A DNA stretch of 28,142 bases from Polyrhizophydium stewartii (GCA_027604665.1 JADGIZ010000042.1:8430-36571); one strand, 5' to 3'. Positions 1 to 12,727 are shown, numbered from the stretch's first letter. Notes: generated by a model not told the origin, from the letters alone. Numbers and translations are program-made.

Positions 1-2460
1 AGAGATGTCTAAAATGGAGGAATTTATCATCAATTCCGATTCAAATAGCAAGTCGACTGTTATATTAAACTATTTAGTCTAAGTCTAGCAGGATCTAATA
101 GTCAATTAAGGGTACGCCGCTCCGCGACTAGATCGAGTAATAGTCCTAAGAATAGCAAATGCCCTTTTTAAAAGAATCTCTTAAGAGATTGCTTAATGGT
201 AATTAGATAACTCCTAAAATATCTGAATTTTCAGCACTAATCACGCAGTCGCTCAAATGGATTAATTAGAAAACAGGTTCAACTTCAAATTTAATTCCTT
301 ATCCCCTAAATGAATAGTCTAATGATGCCGATGGTTATTTTGAAGTTAGGTGGAGAGAGAATATATAAAATCAACCAGGAAATCCTCGAGTTGAAATAAG
401 ATTTCGACTTTGTGAGCAGCTCCGCTGCGGCCGCGACGGAGTCGCTCCAAAACTCTCAAAAAGAATAGAAAGAGATAATGGAGTAGATTGCTCAAGAATC
501 TAATCTGAAGGAAGAGAAACTTGATAATCTGAGAGATCTTACCTTACCATCTTTTTATATGATAATTGAATAGCTTATCCCATAAAATGTCATTTGAATG
601 AATTTCCTCAAATATTTACAATCCAATCGTTTTCGCGTAGCTAGAATTTGTGGTCAACCTAACTCTAAATTAAGCTATACATATTAGATTTACTAAGGCT
701 AGATCAAATGTAAGACAGAGTCTATATAATTAAGAGACAGATATCATCTATCCTGAATGAAATTATCATAATGGCATCGCTAGCGATTTTGGTTAGTCAT
801 AATATTGAGATCAAACCTATATTTCAATGTTGAAGTCATATTCTCGAACTAGTTCGATCAATCCGGAAAATTATTGTTACTTGAAGAAGCGAAGCAGTGT
901 TTGCTGCTGAGCGTATATTCAAAAATTAGTACTACTCGCTCCTTTCAGTCGCGAGGGAAGCATCAATATTTTTGTAATTTGATTTAAACTTATTTCCTAA
1001 TGGCTGGTTACCGTCCAAAGGTTGTTTGCTAAAATTGCGTGCTAACACTAAGTATTCAAACTAAAGTTCGAATTCTGAACATCAACAATTTACTCATATT
1101 TAGTGTTGCAATAATATTGTGAGAGACTGATTCCACTTAATTTTATCGATTGGGTTAATCTTAGCAGCTTTATCTAATTGCTAAATGATCTGAATAAATT
1201 ATTAGGTTCGTACAACTATGAAGCCAGCTTAAATCCAACATTTAGGTATAATGGGTTTTAATTTCTTATCATATTTTTCTTCCTTCTATACTACATATGT
1301 CACTACTTATTATTAAAATGATTTTTAAGCTCCTTAGGAGCTGTTTAACTCAATGATTGAGGCTGCTATATAAATTATTACAAATGTGTTTCCGAAGTTC
1401 TATCAACCTAATTTACTAGTGTCAATGGGTCTCCATAATCTCAATTAGTAATAGCACCTGGTCATCTATTGTTTTCATTATTAATAATTAGTATAAATGA
1501 TTCTAGCAATTAATCGATCTATAAGCACGAATAATCTTTAGTGATCGAATCCCTACGAAGTTGATAGGCGTTTTTTTTAAATAAATGAAAAAAGGCAATT
1601 TCCAATAGTCTCAAAGGATGCAATAAGCGCCCTGATGGTTGCTATGCGAGCGACTTTGGGTTAAAAATTACGTTATGTATCGTGTAAGTATTATTTAAAT
1701 TATGTAGAATTGATGAGTTTATTATAGTTATTCCGAAGTAACTTAATAGAAATAACTAATAGTGAAATAATTTAGTCAGGAATTAATCAATGGTTGCCCG
1801 TTATTAGGTTTCAGCCGCAGACTTGTTATTAATAGTTTTAGTGGGGCTCTTACTCTAATAAAGCCATAGACTATTTTACTTACGTGTTTGTAGGTAGCAG
1901 ATGCAGCTTCGAGTAAATAGAAGAATCAAGGATAGTTGTAATGAGTAATAAGCAAAGGAATTATTAAAAATAGAAGATCTGTTCTCGTAACAGTCAGGCG
2001 AATGTCAATCTAATTTAAGTTATCTTCCTGTAACCTCTTGTAATGTAGCGATTATTAAAGCATCTATAGATGCTATGGATAATGGTTCTGCTCCTGTATC
2101 AAGAAATGAAGGGGCTTATAAAATGATTAACTACGTTTTTAATTAATGGGTCTTTTGATTTATTCTAGTATTATAATTAATAGTCTGACTACTGTGAATG
2201 GGCTTACACGAGAAGTTAAATGGTAAACATTTTTATTTAACTATCCAAACTACTGCAGCCTCTCTTATTACTCTGCATTTTGCCCGACATTAAATGGAAA
2301 TCCTGCTATAGTACATACTAATGGTAATGATCGACTAGGTCGATTAATAAAGATAAACCAATTAGATCTATACTATGGTTAATAGGAGATGGTGGTCAAT
2401 ACAGTAGTAATGTTTAATGCACCGACAGTTTAGGTAATGAGTAGATTATAAACAATCTTC
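1..2460. other. gene desert with scattered micro-hairpins
   Basis: AT-rich DNA without a supported gene. It holds a double GC hairpin at 414-450 (stem GCAGC loop TCC, then stem GCGAC loop GGA, ending GCTCCAA). There are micro-hairpins at 1328-1342 (AGCTCC loop TTA), 2059-2074 (AGCATC loop TATA) and 2330-2344 (ATCGAC loop TAG). An open stretch of 51 codons at 1991-2143 is not recognised. Confidence 0.6.
414..450. repeat. double GC hairpin, loops TCC and GGA
   Basis: GCAGC-TCC-GCTGC is followed by GCGAC-GGA-GTCGC and the tail GCTCCAA. Single or double relatives with the same tail are at 2637, 5365, 7912, 10308, 15387 and 18395. Confidence 0.85.
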
Positions 2461-3540
2461 TCTAAGTAAATTCGGGTAAACGAATAGCCGCTCTTTGAGC
2501 GGTCATTCTATTTTGCAAGGTCTCTCGTCAGCTACCTCAAACCTTTTCCGATAAGTCGGCCCATAGGATGTTAGCTAGGCGTGATCTAATTTGCCGGCCC
2601 GTGTTAGGGCCTTGGAGAGGAGTTTGACTAATTAGCGCGGCGGAGCCGCTCCAAATACCACTTTTCAGCGGCTACGCGATTCTCTCTTAGATCAATCGGG
2701 CAACGAAGTTGCCCCTATCAAGTAGAAATCAATAGCGCTCCGCTTTTGTTAATAGAATAATTAGCTTTTCCACTAAGTACACAACTGAGTTCGGCCAATT
2801 ATTTTCAATAATTGGTTTTAGGAAATCCATAATCTTAGCTTATCAGCTTTACATTTGCTATTGACTATCTCTTTATTCTAAACAAGATCACAGGTTCATC
2901 TTTAATGGGCAAATTAATAGACTTTGAAGGTAATTGCTACGCCCAATATGTTATAAGTCTGTTCACCATGGAATAGATATCATGTATTAGGTGACTACTA
3001 GGAATCTAAAACTGAATAATAAACATGATAGTTCTAGAACCAATTGCAACACTAACAGATATTGATCCTGCTTAAGATTGTTCAGCTCCAAGGAGCCCTG
3101 ATTATTTGGTTCCATTTTTTAGTTGATCGATCTACGATCGATTGTTTAACCTACTTTATTGCTGTTGAATTTTATTGATTACATTTTAGATCTAGTCTTT
3201 TAGGATCTTAATTAGAAACCAAATCTATTAGCTAACCTCTTATTTGAATGGATCTCTTCCTACTTTAACTAGAATCAAATCTCCAGGAGATTTCTTAATA
3301 GGTATTGTTGCTTTATTGAATCATATGAGTTTCTAGATTAACTTCCTTAATTTTCCTCTCTTAACTGATTCTTCTAACCAGAGATGAGGTATACCCAGAC
3401 GATAAGATTTTATATTAGGCCAAGTTAGCTGATAGATCTCTAGCTAATTATTCAAAATCTACCATTACAGGATATTGACCTTCAGCTAGATGCTATGACC
3501 TATTTAGTTAAAGTCGCAATCTTGTATGCCTAGATCAGGA
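2461..3540. other. intergenic DNA with hairpins
   Basis: No gene seen. Hairpins: CCGCTC-TTT-GAGCGG (2488), GCGGC-GGA-GCCGC (2637-2649), stem GGGCAAC with loop GAA (2698-2714), GCTCC-AA-GGAGC (3084) and stem ATCGATC with loop TAC (3126-3142). Confidence 0.65.
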
Positions 3541-5040
3541 ATGAACCCATCTAATAACCTAAATACTGGAAATAAACAGACCAAGACGAGTTTCCATTAC
3601 TACTTAAGATATAGTATCCGACTGTAAAGATCAGGAATGGCCTAAGGGTAATACCCCCTGGTTGCCAAAGTCTGAACAGTGACCCTGTCAACATATGGGT
3701 CTAACACCGGGAAGGTAATTAGTCTCGCTAGGATTGCCCCTAGAATGACTAAGTAATTAGGAATACACCAAGAAAGATTGTCCATATATAATGAACTAGG
3801 ATTCTACTATAAACCCATAATAGTGGAACATACGTGTCTATCCAATAGGTCCAGCAAACCTTGATCTACTCTTATGCTATACTAATTTCCTAGTTTGACA
3901 CCAATAGACAACTTAGTAACTACTCATTATACCACCATAGCGATACTAAGATACTTTACCAGCTGTAGTCATCCCTTTAGGGGTGTAGACTCCTTTAACA
4001 AGAGGAAACCCCATATTCTACCTCCTGTAGCCAATAGTAGCATAGGGATCAACATTAGGAGTGAGGGATCATAAATACTAGAAAGGAAGGTTAGTAGCAA
4101 TATTCTAATGGAATAGGTCAACTAATATCCCAGACTTATTGTCTAATTTGTAGGTAGCTAGGCCTATTAAATATAAAGATCTTTAGAATAGAACCCAGTT
4201 GTAAATGGGAATGCCATAATAGAGATACAAACATCAACTAAGCAAGGGAACCCATTCTACGAATATCTTGCCGATATAAATAGTAGAGCTTTAAAGGTAG
4301 AGTGATTCTACTAGTGGAACTATGCTATATTATAATGAGACAGACATATAACCTAGCTGACTAGTGCTATGATTTATTTAAGATCATCATTACTTGCTCC
4401 TAGCTAGGCTGTTATACCACCCAACCATGTTATTACTATCTAAATGGTAGAACAATGTTCCTACAAAGGACTACATCTTATCTACTAATAGACCCCAGCT
4501 GTAACCATGGTAGCACTATGCTAAAGGGCACTAACAGGAGTAGGTCCAGCCATCGCTGCTAGCTACCAGGTCCTAGTTGAGCTGATTTGGCCATTGCTGC
4601 TATCTATATACATATACAAAAGAACTATAGGATATCTGGAGATACTACATGAGCTAGACTAGAATGTCACCTATATTGCTAGAGACTAACCCATATCTCC
4701 TATTCTATTCATCATAAGAGCTGCTTGGATACGTGTATAGTTAAACCCTACTAGCTAATTATCTCCTGTTACCATTATCTACATACTAAAGGCATTCTAA
4801 TAGCTAAAGAATCTATTTAGATGTGGTTCTGCTTCCATATAACTCTACATTTGGACTGTCTACTTATCAAATCTCTATATTCTAATAACCACTACCTACT
4901 TCGATAAAGGCTATGCTTACCTACAGGGCTGTAACAAACATATTAATAACACTCTAAATAGGTCCCTTACGTCCATTATATCGGATGGAACTAATGATGG
5001 CTGTCATCAAAGGCTAAGCCAATATGGTCTAATACATGGG
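3540..5040. other. hairpin-poor, GC-element-free block, no gene recognised
   Basis: About 1.5 kb of different texture: few A or T runs, many CTA and TAG triplets, no GC element and almost no perfect hairpin. All six frames are broken. The longest open stretch I followed runs from about 3891 to 4070 on the plus strand and resembles no family I know. I saw no rRNA, intron or tRNA signature. Confidence 0.5.
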
Positions 5041-5580
5041 TAGAGGCGGTATTCAGGATAATATGCCCTTCGGCTTCCAATCAATGAACAATCTCTTACA
5101 ATTCTTTTCCTTGGACCATCCTATCCGACAGCTCATCGGGCCCGATTATACGTATCGCCTCACTCGTCAAGCTCTTTCGGCTTACTCTGATGGGCCCCGC
5201 CCCGATGAGGCTTAACCCCCTTTTGACATCTCATATGCTAATAGGTCAACACCTTATATTCACCATCTAACCCACAACCCGGGTTTTTTGGTTAGATGGT
5301 GTAATCAGCAGAATAGGTGTGATGAGGGCAGGCAATCATCAAATTATCAAATCCAGATCAGACCGCAGCGGAGCTGCTCGATTCCTCCATGATCACCGGA
5401 GCCGCTTCTGATCGACTTATTATTAGATGGGATCTATAGCCAGGGTCTGGCTTTTTATACGTATCGTCGCACTCACCTAGTTCGCTTGATTCACTTTCGG
5501 GGGTGACGCCCAGACCCAGGCATCAAAGTGAGGAGCAACCGAGATTTTCTTCAAATCGGGATTTTCCATGCTGCGCGATC
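5041..5580. other. GC-richer intergenic DNA with large hairpins
   Basis: Contains the 5249-5320 hairpin, a second large hairpin between 5129 and 5212 (arms near CTCATCGGG and CCCGATGAG) and GCAGC-GGA-GCTGC at 5365-5377. No gene seen. Confidence 0.55.
5249..5320. repeat. large hairpin with a 12-bp stem
   Basis: CACCATCTAACC (5261-5272) pairs with GGTTAGATGGTG (5290-5301). Inside the loop is the palindrome AACCCGGGTT. Outside, ACACCT and AGGTGT extend the structure. It is not followed by a T run in the plus direction, so I do not call a terminator. Confidence 0.75.
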
Positions 5581-5674
5581 AAATTTCAAATACGAGTCAT
5601 CTCTTCTAAATAAGACAAAATGGTTACTTAGAATTAAAAGTAACTCAATCTAGTAATGATGCACAAATTCTAAC

Positions 5675-5717
5675 GATTGGACGGCGCGTGAGCTCGCGTT
5701 CAGCGACGTCCTTACGA
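5675..5717 (-). repeat. GC element family A, long form
   Basis: Outer arms GGACG/CGTCC and right end GTCCTTACGA. The inner 12 bases GTGAGCTCGCGT lie between GGACGGCGC and TCAGCGACGTCC. Long copies are also at 21668 and 24048, and short copies without the 12 bases are at 11704 and 17779. Confidence 0.85.
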
Positions 5718-5842
5718 ATTAGGTTTTGGTTCCGAGTTGAAAAGAATCGCGAAGCTATCAAACTCATCACTTTCGAATAAGATCCAAAAGGTATTTTTCA
5801 ACTAATTCAGATTTTTAATGGTAACTTACTAACAGAAAGAAG

Positions 5843-5862
5843 AATGAGCGAAGCGAATCAAA
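5843..5862 (-). repeat. 20-bp dispersed repeat, inverted copy
   Basis: Exact inverse complement of the 20-mer at 26084-26103 and 14793-14812. No gene is recognised around it. Confidence 0.75.
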
Positions 5863-8053
5863 TTATGGTAGGAAGCTTTTTATATGGATATCTAATTTAT
5901 CCAAGATTTAGCCCCTTAAAGGGGCGGGCGCGTGGAAGCGCCCTAATAATCCAACTTGAGATCGCTAGCGTCAGCTCGCGCCAAGCGACGCCGCTTCTGC
6001 TTGGTTATCTGGATTCACTCCCTTCAGCTTAAATGAGTTGATTATTTTACAGTTAGTGTTGTTAAACGATCTGAGACATATAATCAAGTTCACGTACGAT
6101 ATCCTTCCCTTCAGCGCTTTAATAATAATTAGAACTTCTGACTAAGATTGCTGAAATGCTTAACGGTAAAGTACTTTAGCTCTTATCTGAAAAGTTATAA
6201 TATGACTGACAACTCATTTTAATGAGTTGATATTCTTTAAAAACTAAGAAATAGCTACGGAGAGGATTTCGCAGCTAGGTCTAATACATCTTAAACCATT
6301 ACCTTCAGTTATTCTATCTGGTACGACTCTCGGGTTCAGGAAAGGTTTTGTCATATTCCCTACTATAGGAAGTTGCAATGTAACTCTAATAGTATCAGAA
6401 CGTCGATCTTATAGATCGATCGATCTTAGGTTAGAAATAGCAAAATAAAATGAAGTGATAGTCAACAGATGGTGATGTGCTAAATCAGCAGCTATCTCAA
6501 ACCTAGTAGCTTTCATACCCATTACGTTAACTGTGAATGTTGTTTGCTACTGATCCTTAGTTTAGATTCCAATCAATCGATATGTTAGATATCAGCAACA
6601 TTAGCTCAACTACTTTTACTTTACAACTTTACAATAACTTAACTTTAAATAGCTGATCATTTGAGTTGATGAGGGATCCTTTTATTGATTTATCCTGACC
6701 CGTAAAATGATAGACGACAAATCATGTGAAGGTCAAATATTGCATAGGTTGAGCAATTGGATAATTGCCTTTTACTTTGGACTATTTATCCTAATCTCAA
6801 CATTCCAACATTCTGTCATTTTACCATTAAGATTACCTATAACTCATCATAATTGGGCTCAGGTATTATACAGAAAAGAGGATTCCTGTAAATGTCGTAC
6901 GCTTATGATACATCATTTTGTACTAATTTTTAGGTTACAGTACCCAGGAGCGATTCTAAGAATCGCTCGATGAATATCTAAGATGTTTCATACTGATAAT
7001 CGTATAGTTAAGGTTATATATTATTGGAAAGCATCTTTAGACAATCACGTTAGTTCCAATTATCTACTTGTTCTATTGGTTATTAGTTGTATCAAGCCGC
7101 CAATAGTAATTATATTCTAGTGCAAAATCAATGATGTTGGTTAGAACCATACTAGTATTAATTGTACCGTTCATATTCAAGAGCTAAATCATAAATAAGA
7201 AGAATAAAGTATATAATGGAAAAAAAGAAAGATAGGGACTAATGGAATATATAAATCAACTAAAAAAGTTAAGCTAAATCCTTCAGCAAAAAAGGATGAC
7301 ACCAACTGAATTACAAAATTACTAATCAAAGGATAGTTAAATAACAGGAGTTGAATTACCAACTACACATCCCATTGAATTTGTTCTTCTCGATCTAGAA
7401 GATCGACTTTTACAACTAATGTTTATTAGTGATATACAAGCTCTTTATTCGGTTTCAGATGAAACCTCATCCTCTTTACCATAATTGCTATGACAATCAC
7501 TTAGGTGATTGTAAGTCCTATGTCTTCTCTTTTATATGACAAAGTTAAATAATAGGTTTATCACTGATGAAGTGGATTTCATAATTAAAACCTTAAACTA
7601 ATTGTACAAGATTGAAAAGCATCAAGTAATTAATTCATTTACCAATACCTACACGCATCGATAGCCAATTCAATAAATTGCTATACATAATTAAAGGACA
7701 CATAGCACTCTAAGAGTGCCTATTATTTATTTAAATTAGTGTCTCAGCTTAATACCACAAATTATATCAAGCATCAAAGGAATTCATTAAATTCCTTGCT
7801 TATCGAAGTTCGCAATTCCAAGATTCTTTCAAGGTTCCGGGGTACCTCCACAATTGCCGCCGCATTAATTTATGAGTGTAATGTAGGTTGAATAAAATTG
7901 CCATAACAGCCGCAGCGGAGCTGCTCCAAGACTACGTCATGCTTTCCGATCTTAAAAGAGTCGCTACAAACTGGTGAGTTACCCTATAGATGGTTAATGT
8001 GACTGCTTAAGTATGTAATAATAATTAGAAATAAAAAAGCTTAATTAAAGGTT

Positions 8054-8187
8054 ATTCGTTAGGACGACCCCCCTCGAGGCCTTGAAGGCCTCCGGATATA
8101 TCCGTAAGGGGGGGCGGAGTGGCCGGAGCCTTGTAAAGGCTCCTACGTCGCACCTGAAAGGAGGCTAGCCACGAACGCTAGTCCGAT
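8054..8187 (+). repeat. large composite GC element B, copy 1
   Basis: Nested hairpins begin TTAGGACGACCCCCCTCGAG, continue through GGCCTTGAAGGCC and GGATATATCC, and end CGCTAGTCCGAT. The inner part between GGAGTGGC and GGAGGCTAGCCACG holds GGAGCCTTGTAAAGGCTCC. It is an inverted relative of 16880-17027, which has different inner hairpins. Confidence 0.85.
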
Positions 8188-8903
8188 TCATTTTTTGAAT
8201 GGATCAAGAATATTTCTATTGTATAAGCCTTGCTAGGATTTTGTACCTCATAATAAGTTTAGCCATAACCCACTGTAAATACTCAAGATTATGAAAGGTT
8301 GGTCAATTTATTAATCATCTCTGTATAGCAAGTATATAACATATCTACATGGAAGCAAACATTCCTCCCTTTTGTAGTACCTACCAGAATCAGTATTTTT
8401 GAGGTATTTTCTAAAGGAAGAAGGAACTTTTAGTATTTTTAGTTCCTTCGACCGTGGAGTCGCTTTTATGGGTCAGACCTAATACACCCAATAAACTTAC
8501 AGTGTTTCCTATGAATAAAACTTTTACCAAGTTGAACTAAGTTCAATCTTAATCATTCTTCACAATCATAACGCGCCGTCCGATTAGTAAAGACCCAAAG
8601 TGCTGTACACTTGAATTTTTTGCACTTCTCTAAATTGAGACTACTCGATCTTAGGGTAATTTTAGACTCAGAGTTAGTTTGTTAATCTAAGTGATACTCT
8701 TAATCTGTTTAGACATCAATAGAAAGTTTACTTTCCAGCCTTGAGCTCTCCTTGCTTTAAGTTAGCTATATGGATCTCTCTCTTAATAACTAATCAGAGC
8801 TTAGCTCTCAGCCTTGAGCCTTTTAATATTTATTAAGGAATAGACAGCTTTTAGCCTTATTCTAAGTTTGGATCGCGAAGCCGCTCAAATATGCTAATTC
8901 TAC
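8188..8903. other. intergenic desert
   Basis: Nothing recognised apart from a lone GC-element arm, CGCGCCGTCCGAT, near 8572. Confidence 0.5.
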
Positions 8904-8944
8904 AATCGGCCCTAGGGGGGGGGGGCGATTGCCCGCCTACGCGG
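8904..8944. repeat. GC element family E, short form with an 11-G run
   Basis: ATCGGCCCTA, then 11 G, then CGATTGCCCGCCTACGCGGT. The arms CAATCG and CGATTG pair. The 16665-16727 copy has the same ends but carries two extra hairpins in the middle. Confidence 0.85.
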
Positions 8945-10091
8945 TAAATCAACCATCAACTCATGTAATTAGAATGAAAGTCTTCATTAGGAGACTGTAA
9001 TGAACAGAGTCTGCAAAGCCTAAACATAAGGATAATAATCTGAATGTAAGGGATAAAGAGATTAGGTTCAAATATCAAAGAATTTAAGTTACTAGCTCGA
9101 TCAATCAAAGAATCTTATTAACATACTACATATTAAAGATCAAACTAAATGCACAAGCCTAATACAAACTTAACATCAACTTATTTTGGTCCCCCCTACA
9201 AGGGTTTAGAAGGATGATTTATATGATGGTCATTATGTCGATCTCTTACACGTGCAAATGTGATAAGATCAATATTATGTGTGGTCTAAAGAAGAGAGAG
9301 GAGTAATACAGTCATTATATCAAAACGAATCTCTTATTCGTCTTAATAGACATATCCACAATTAAAAGCGGTAAAAATAAGCTAAAGGACATATGAAGAA
9401 TGAAATCAGGGAAAGGGTCTAAGTGACCAATCCCGGCCGCCCCTCAAGGGGGCACCCGATTCTAGGCGCGGATGCGCGGCTGACGCGGATCGACGGTGTA
9501 TTTGTCCAATTATGTAATAGCCCTTGGCAAAGCATCACCCTTTGTAACCTATACGTTCTGTTTACCATCTAATTGAATTATACATAGAACCAGAGGTTAG
9601 ACTAAAGGTAAAGCTGAAATACATATAACCAAATAACATGAACCTAAATGATTTAAGATGTAAAATGATGTTGTAGTTTAATTAAACTAATTGAAATTAG
9701 TGGTCTAGAGTCTTTAGGATTTAACTAGATCGTAAGTAAGTTATAAAAAATAACTTTGTGTAAATTCAGAACATTGACCAAAAAAGAGACCAGGACGATT
9801 AATAATCAAACCAAGGGAATTCAATCTTCCTGGCATTGCATCTGCTTTAAGAGCTAGACTAGGTATAGCAAAGCTGTGAATTACATCATTGGAACTTACA
9901 AGAATTCTAAAGCTCTTAAGAGCTGAACCTAGGAGTTATTCACAGTAAGTTGTATTAGATCACCAATTTCCAAGGAAGCTTCATCAATCATGAAACTATC
10001 AAATGCAATTGATTCACCAGTTTCAGAATTAGATGCATATTCAGAACTCCAATCATTCGTATACATTTATACTATTCATATTCTCATCTTT

Positions 10092-10113
10092 ATCGTGGAG
10101 GTTCCACCTCGAT
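10092..10113. repeat. hairpin GAGGT-TCC-ACCTC (short form)
   Basis: The 22 bases made of ATCGTGGAGGT then TCCACCTCGAT. The same two halves occur at 18040-18079, separated by 18 extra bases. Confidence 0.9.
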
Positions 10114-11703
10114 TGTTATTGAGTATTCTCACCTACGTTTCAAGAATCAGTTAAATAAGTCCCAATTTTCTAGTCTACTATGAAAATAAACTTTAGAATG
10201 TAACAGCTAGGGTAGGTTGACCTCCAATTAACTCATGTAAATGAGTGACTCCAGGAGACTCAAACTTCTTTTTCAAGGTTCTGGTACCCCTCATTTGAGA
10301 CTTAGACGCAGCGGAGCTGCTCCAAATCCTCTATGAATTCCTTTATTAGTACTTTACCATGACCTCCACGATCACACCAAAGTATCAGGTTGCTTTAAAA
10401 CTACCCTTACTACTACTCTATTAGGTGGGATCAGTTAGATTTGAGAAATCCAATTAGGCACCCTTTATACGCTTATTGAGGAGACCTCCCCCTCGAATCT
10501 TTCGGTTTTGTAGTGCGTTTCACCAAAGCCCGATTGTTAGTCATCCAATGCTACCTTGAACCTTTATGATCTTAGTAGGAACGTCTTTAGGGGATAAGGA
10601 AAGAGGAGCCAAGAAGGAAGTGTTTAGGATTGCGACGCTAACCGAAATGATTTAAGATGTAAAATGATGAGAAATTAAACAAATTAGGCCCACTGCTAAG
10701 TACCTGCAATTACGTTTTACTTTATCATAGGATCAGAACATTATTCTAGGTCAGATGATTAATTAGGATAAAACATTATTATAGGTGATGATAAATTAGG
10801 ATTTTCCGTCGCGGCGCATCGGCTCCAAATAAGTTGAACAAATATTTGATCGGACTAGCGTGAGCCCACTAAATTATTTAAATTAGAATCACCAAAGGAT
10901 ATTCTAAACTAATCCATCTAAGCAGATTCAACACTCTTTTCTAAACTAAGATAAGCATAGAAGCAATGGTGTGATGCTCATTAAGAGTCATCAACTTTGC
11001 TTTGAATGGACAATGGTCTGAACTCTCCAAACATTCATCTTGTCTCCGAGAGGTTTAGGTAGATTGGTAAGCCTCTGTAGATGATAATTGTTGAGGATCA
11101 TTCCTTAAAACAAGAGAGGTTTCGACCCCGTAGTGAGGCCGGTTTCTAATGAAGATCTCAAATCATATTACACCAATAGCCTATTCATTCTAGGTCGAGG
11201 GTGTATTCTATACTACTGCCAATTACGACTACCATCCAGCAAGTACCGGCAACTCCGTTGCTTTTTATTGGTTTATCCTTTAACAGTTTCTTTTATATCT
11301 CATTCATAAACTTAACCTTTAGCTAGTTTGTGGTGCTAATACTATAGACCGTGTAGATTTCTCAATTATAAGAACCTATGGTCCTATGAAGTGCAAATCT
11401 TAATAAGTATGTTTTAGTAGTTTAATCATATAATCTTCCTGGTAAACCAAGGTAGGTAGGGTTCTATCAAAATTATTAAGTAGTCACTATAAAACTGTTT
11501 AAGTAATCGTTAATACCCACCATTTATGGTTATTGAATTACTTGATTGTAATAGTTACCGATCATAGATCAGGGTATAATCTGTTCACAAACTGTAGTTT
11601 ATCAAATAGTTAAGCCAATTCGGTAAATCAACATTTGACCTTGAGCATAAAGCGATCATTGATCGCTTTAATTCCTTAGCTTCGTAATAAATATTTATGT
11701 AAG

Positions 11704-11733
11704 TTCGTAAGGACGTCGCTGAGCGCCGTCCGA
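11704..11733 (+). repeat. GC element family A, short form
   Basis: TCGTAAGGACGTCGC then TGAGCGCCGTCCGAT. Identical core to 17779-17808. Lacks the 12-base loop insert of the long forms. Confidence 0.9.
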
Positions 11734-12557
11734 TCTTTATTTTCACTAGGTTTCACTCATTTACATGAGTTAGATTCAACTTGACAGCTTCGCTTTTAGT
11801 TAACCAGTTAAAGTAGAGGGGCAATCTTTTATATAACTACAACTAATCGTGTCACGGCGTAAGCTCCACCACTTAAAAGCTAATTTGTAGTTTATTGAAT
11901 AACGAAATGGATAGGCATTTATTCAGTTATTAATAACTATAAGGACCTACGGCTTTAATATATTTAATAATTTTGGAGCAGGTTAAAAATCCTCAGGTTT
12001 AGGTATTTTAGTTGGAGTGCTCATCAATCGTTTATTGGTTCCTCTTTTAGCTGTGCGCTTATTTGGCGGCCAACCATCTCCTTATTTACTTAGCTACGCT
12101 CTGTTCTTTTGCTATTAGTAGAAATTGCTAATCCTTTACCATAAATAGATTAGGAGAACTGCGTACCATACATAAAATTAATAAAGCTCCTTTTGGAGCC
12201 TTTAGACATTAATATCTTACATAGAGATTTGCTAATGAGAGATTCAATAAGAATAAAAACGATCTAAGATCGTGAGGCAAAATTAAAGACTATGTGAGGA
12301 GACCTAACTGATTAAAAGACGAGGAAGAAATGAAATACTGACAGATCTCACGAGGAGATAGGACACCCTTACTTAAAGCGATCAATGATCGCTTGATTAT
12401 TTTTTAATCTACCAATAATGACCTAAATGATCATTTAGCTGACTATTTGAGCATCTTTGATGCTGATCGGTCATTTAGAACTTCAAAAGACTTCCCATCA
12501 ATCATTTACACATTTATCTAATATGTTCTTGTATTTAGGCATAATTTATTTAGCTTC

Positions 12558-12606
12558 TTGAGCGACGTAGCCCAGAGGGCGGTCGCGGACGCGACTGCGT
12601 GATTAT
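12558..12606 (+). repeat. GC element family H, copy 1
   Basis: TTGAGCGACGTAGCCCAGAG then GGCGGTCGC, loop, GCGACTGCGTGATTATT. The second copy at 23925-23974 has the same arms but different loop bases. Confidence 0.85.
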
Positions 12607-12727
12607 TGTATTAGAATGGTTCGTATTGCAAACTATTCAATTGTACTAACTCCACGGCGGTGTTACCCTAATCAGTCCGACTTACGCGCCAATCCTCAAT
12701 TTGTTCACCCTGGAATTGTTTAGTCTC

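Larger units (their letters stand above)
5581..8053. other. intergenic desert
   Basis: No supported gene. The 88-codon open frame at 6707-6973 contains two hairpins and resembles nothing known. Hairpins include stem TCGATCT loop AGA (7390), ACAATCAC/GTGATTGT (7493), GCACTC-TAA-GAGTGC (7705) and GCAGC-GGA-GCTGC (7912). A GC element related to the one at 18993 lies at 5958-5995. Confidence 0.6.
8945..12555. other. intergenic desert with GC elements
   Basis: No gene recognised. It holds a GC cluster at 9431-9495 with core family F and GCAGC-GGA-GCTGC at 10308. A 25-bp direct repeat occurs at 9646-9670 and 10645-10669. Family A short form is at 11704-11733. Hairpins with stem AAGCGATC lie at 11649 (loop ATT) and 12376 (loop AAT), which are the two orientations of one element. 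Another, AGCTC/GAGCT, is at 9911. Confidence 0.6.

Noticed and set aside
3601..3640. AGATATAGT resembling a group I S element
   Set aside because: No R, P or Q partner was found upstream, and the match is incomplete.
3540..5040. Gene with TAG read as leucine
   Set aside because: Frames also contain many TAA and TGA codons, no family motif appears, and TAG is common across the whole desert.
5261..5301. Transcription terminator
   Set aside because: The hairpin is strong, but there is no adjacent gene and no T run after it in the plus direction.
6707..6973. 88-codon open frame, the longest of the desert
   Set aside because: It contains two hairpin sequences, has no recognisable motif, and lies in DNA full of short chance frames.
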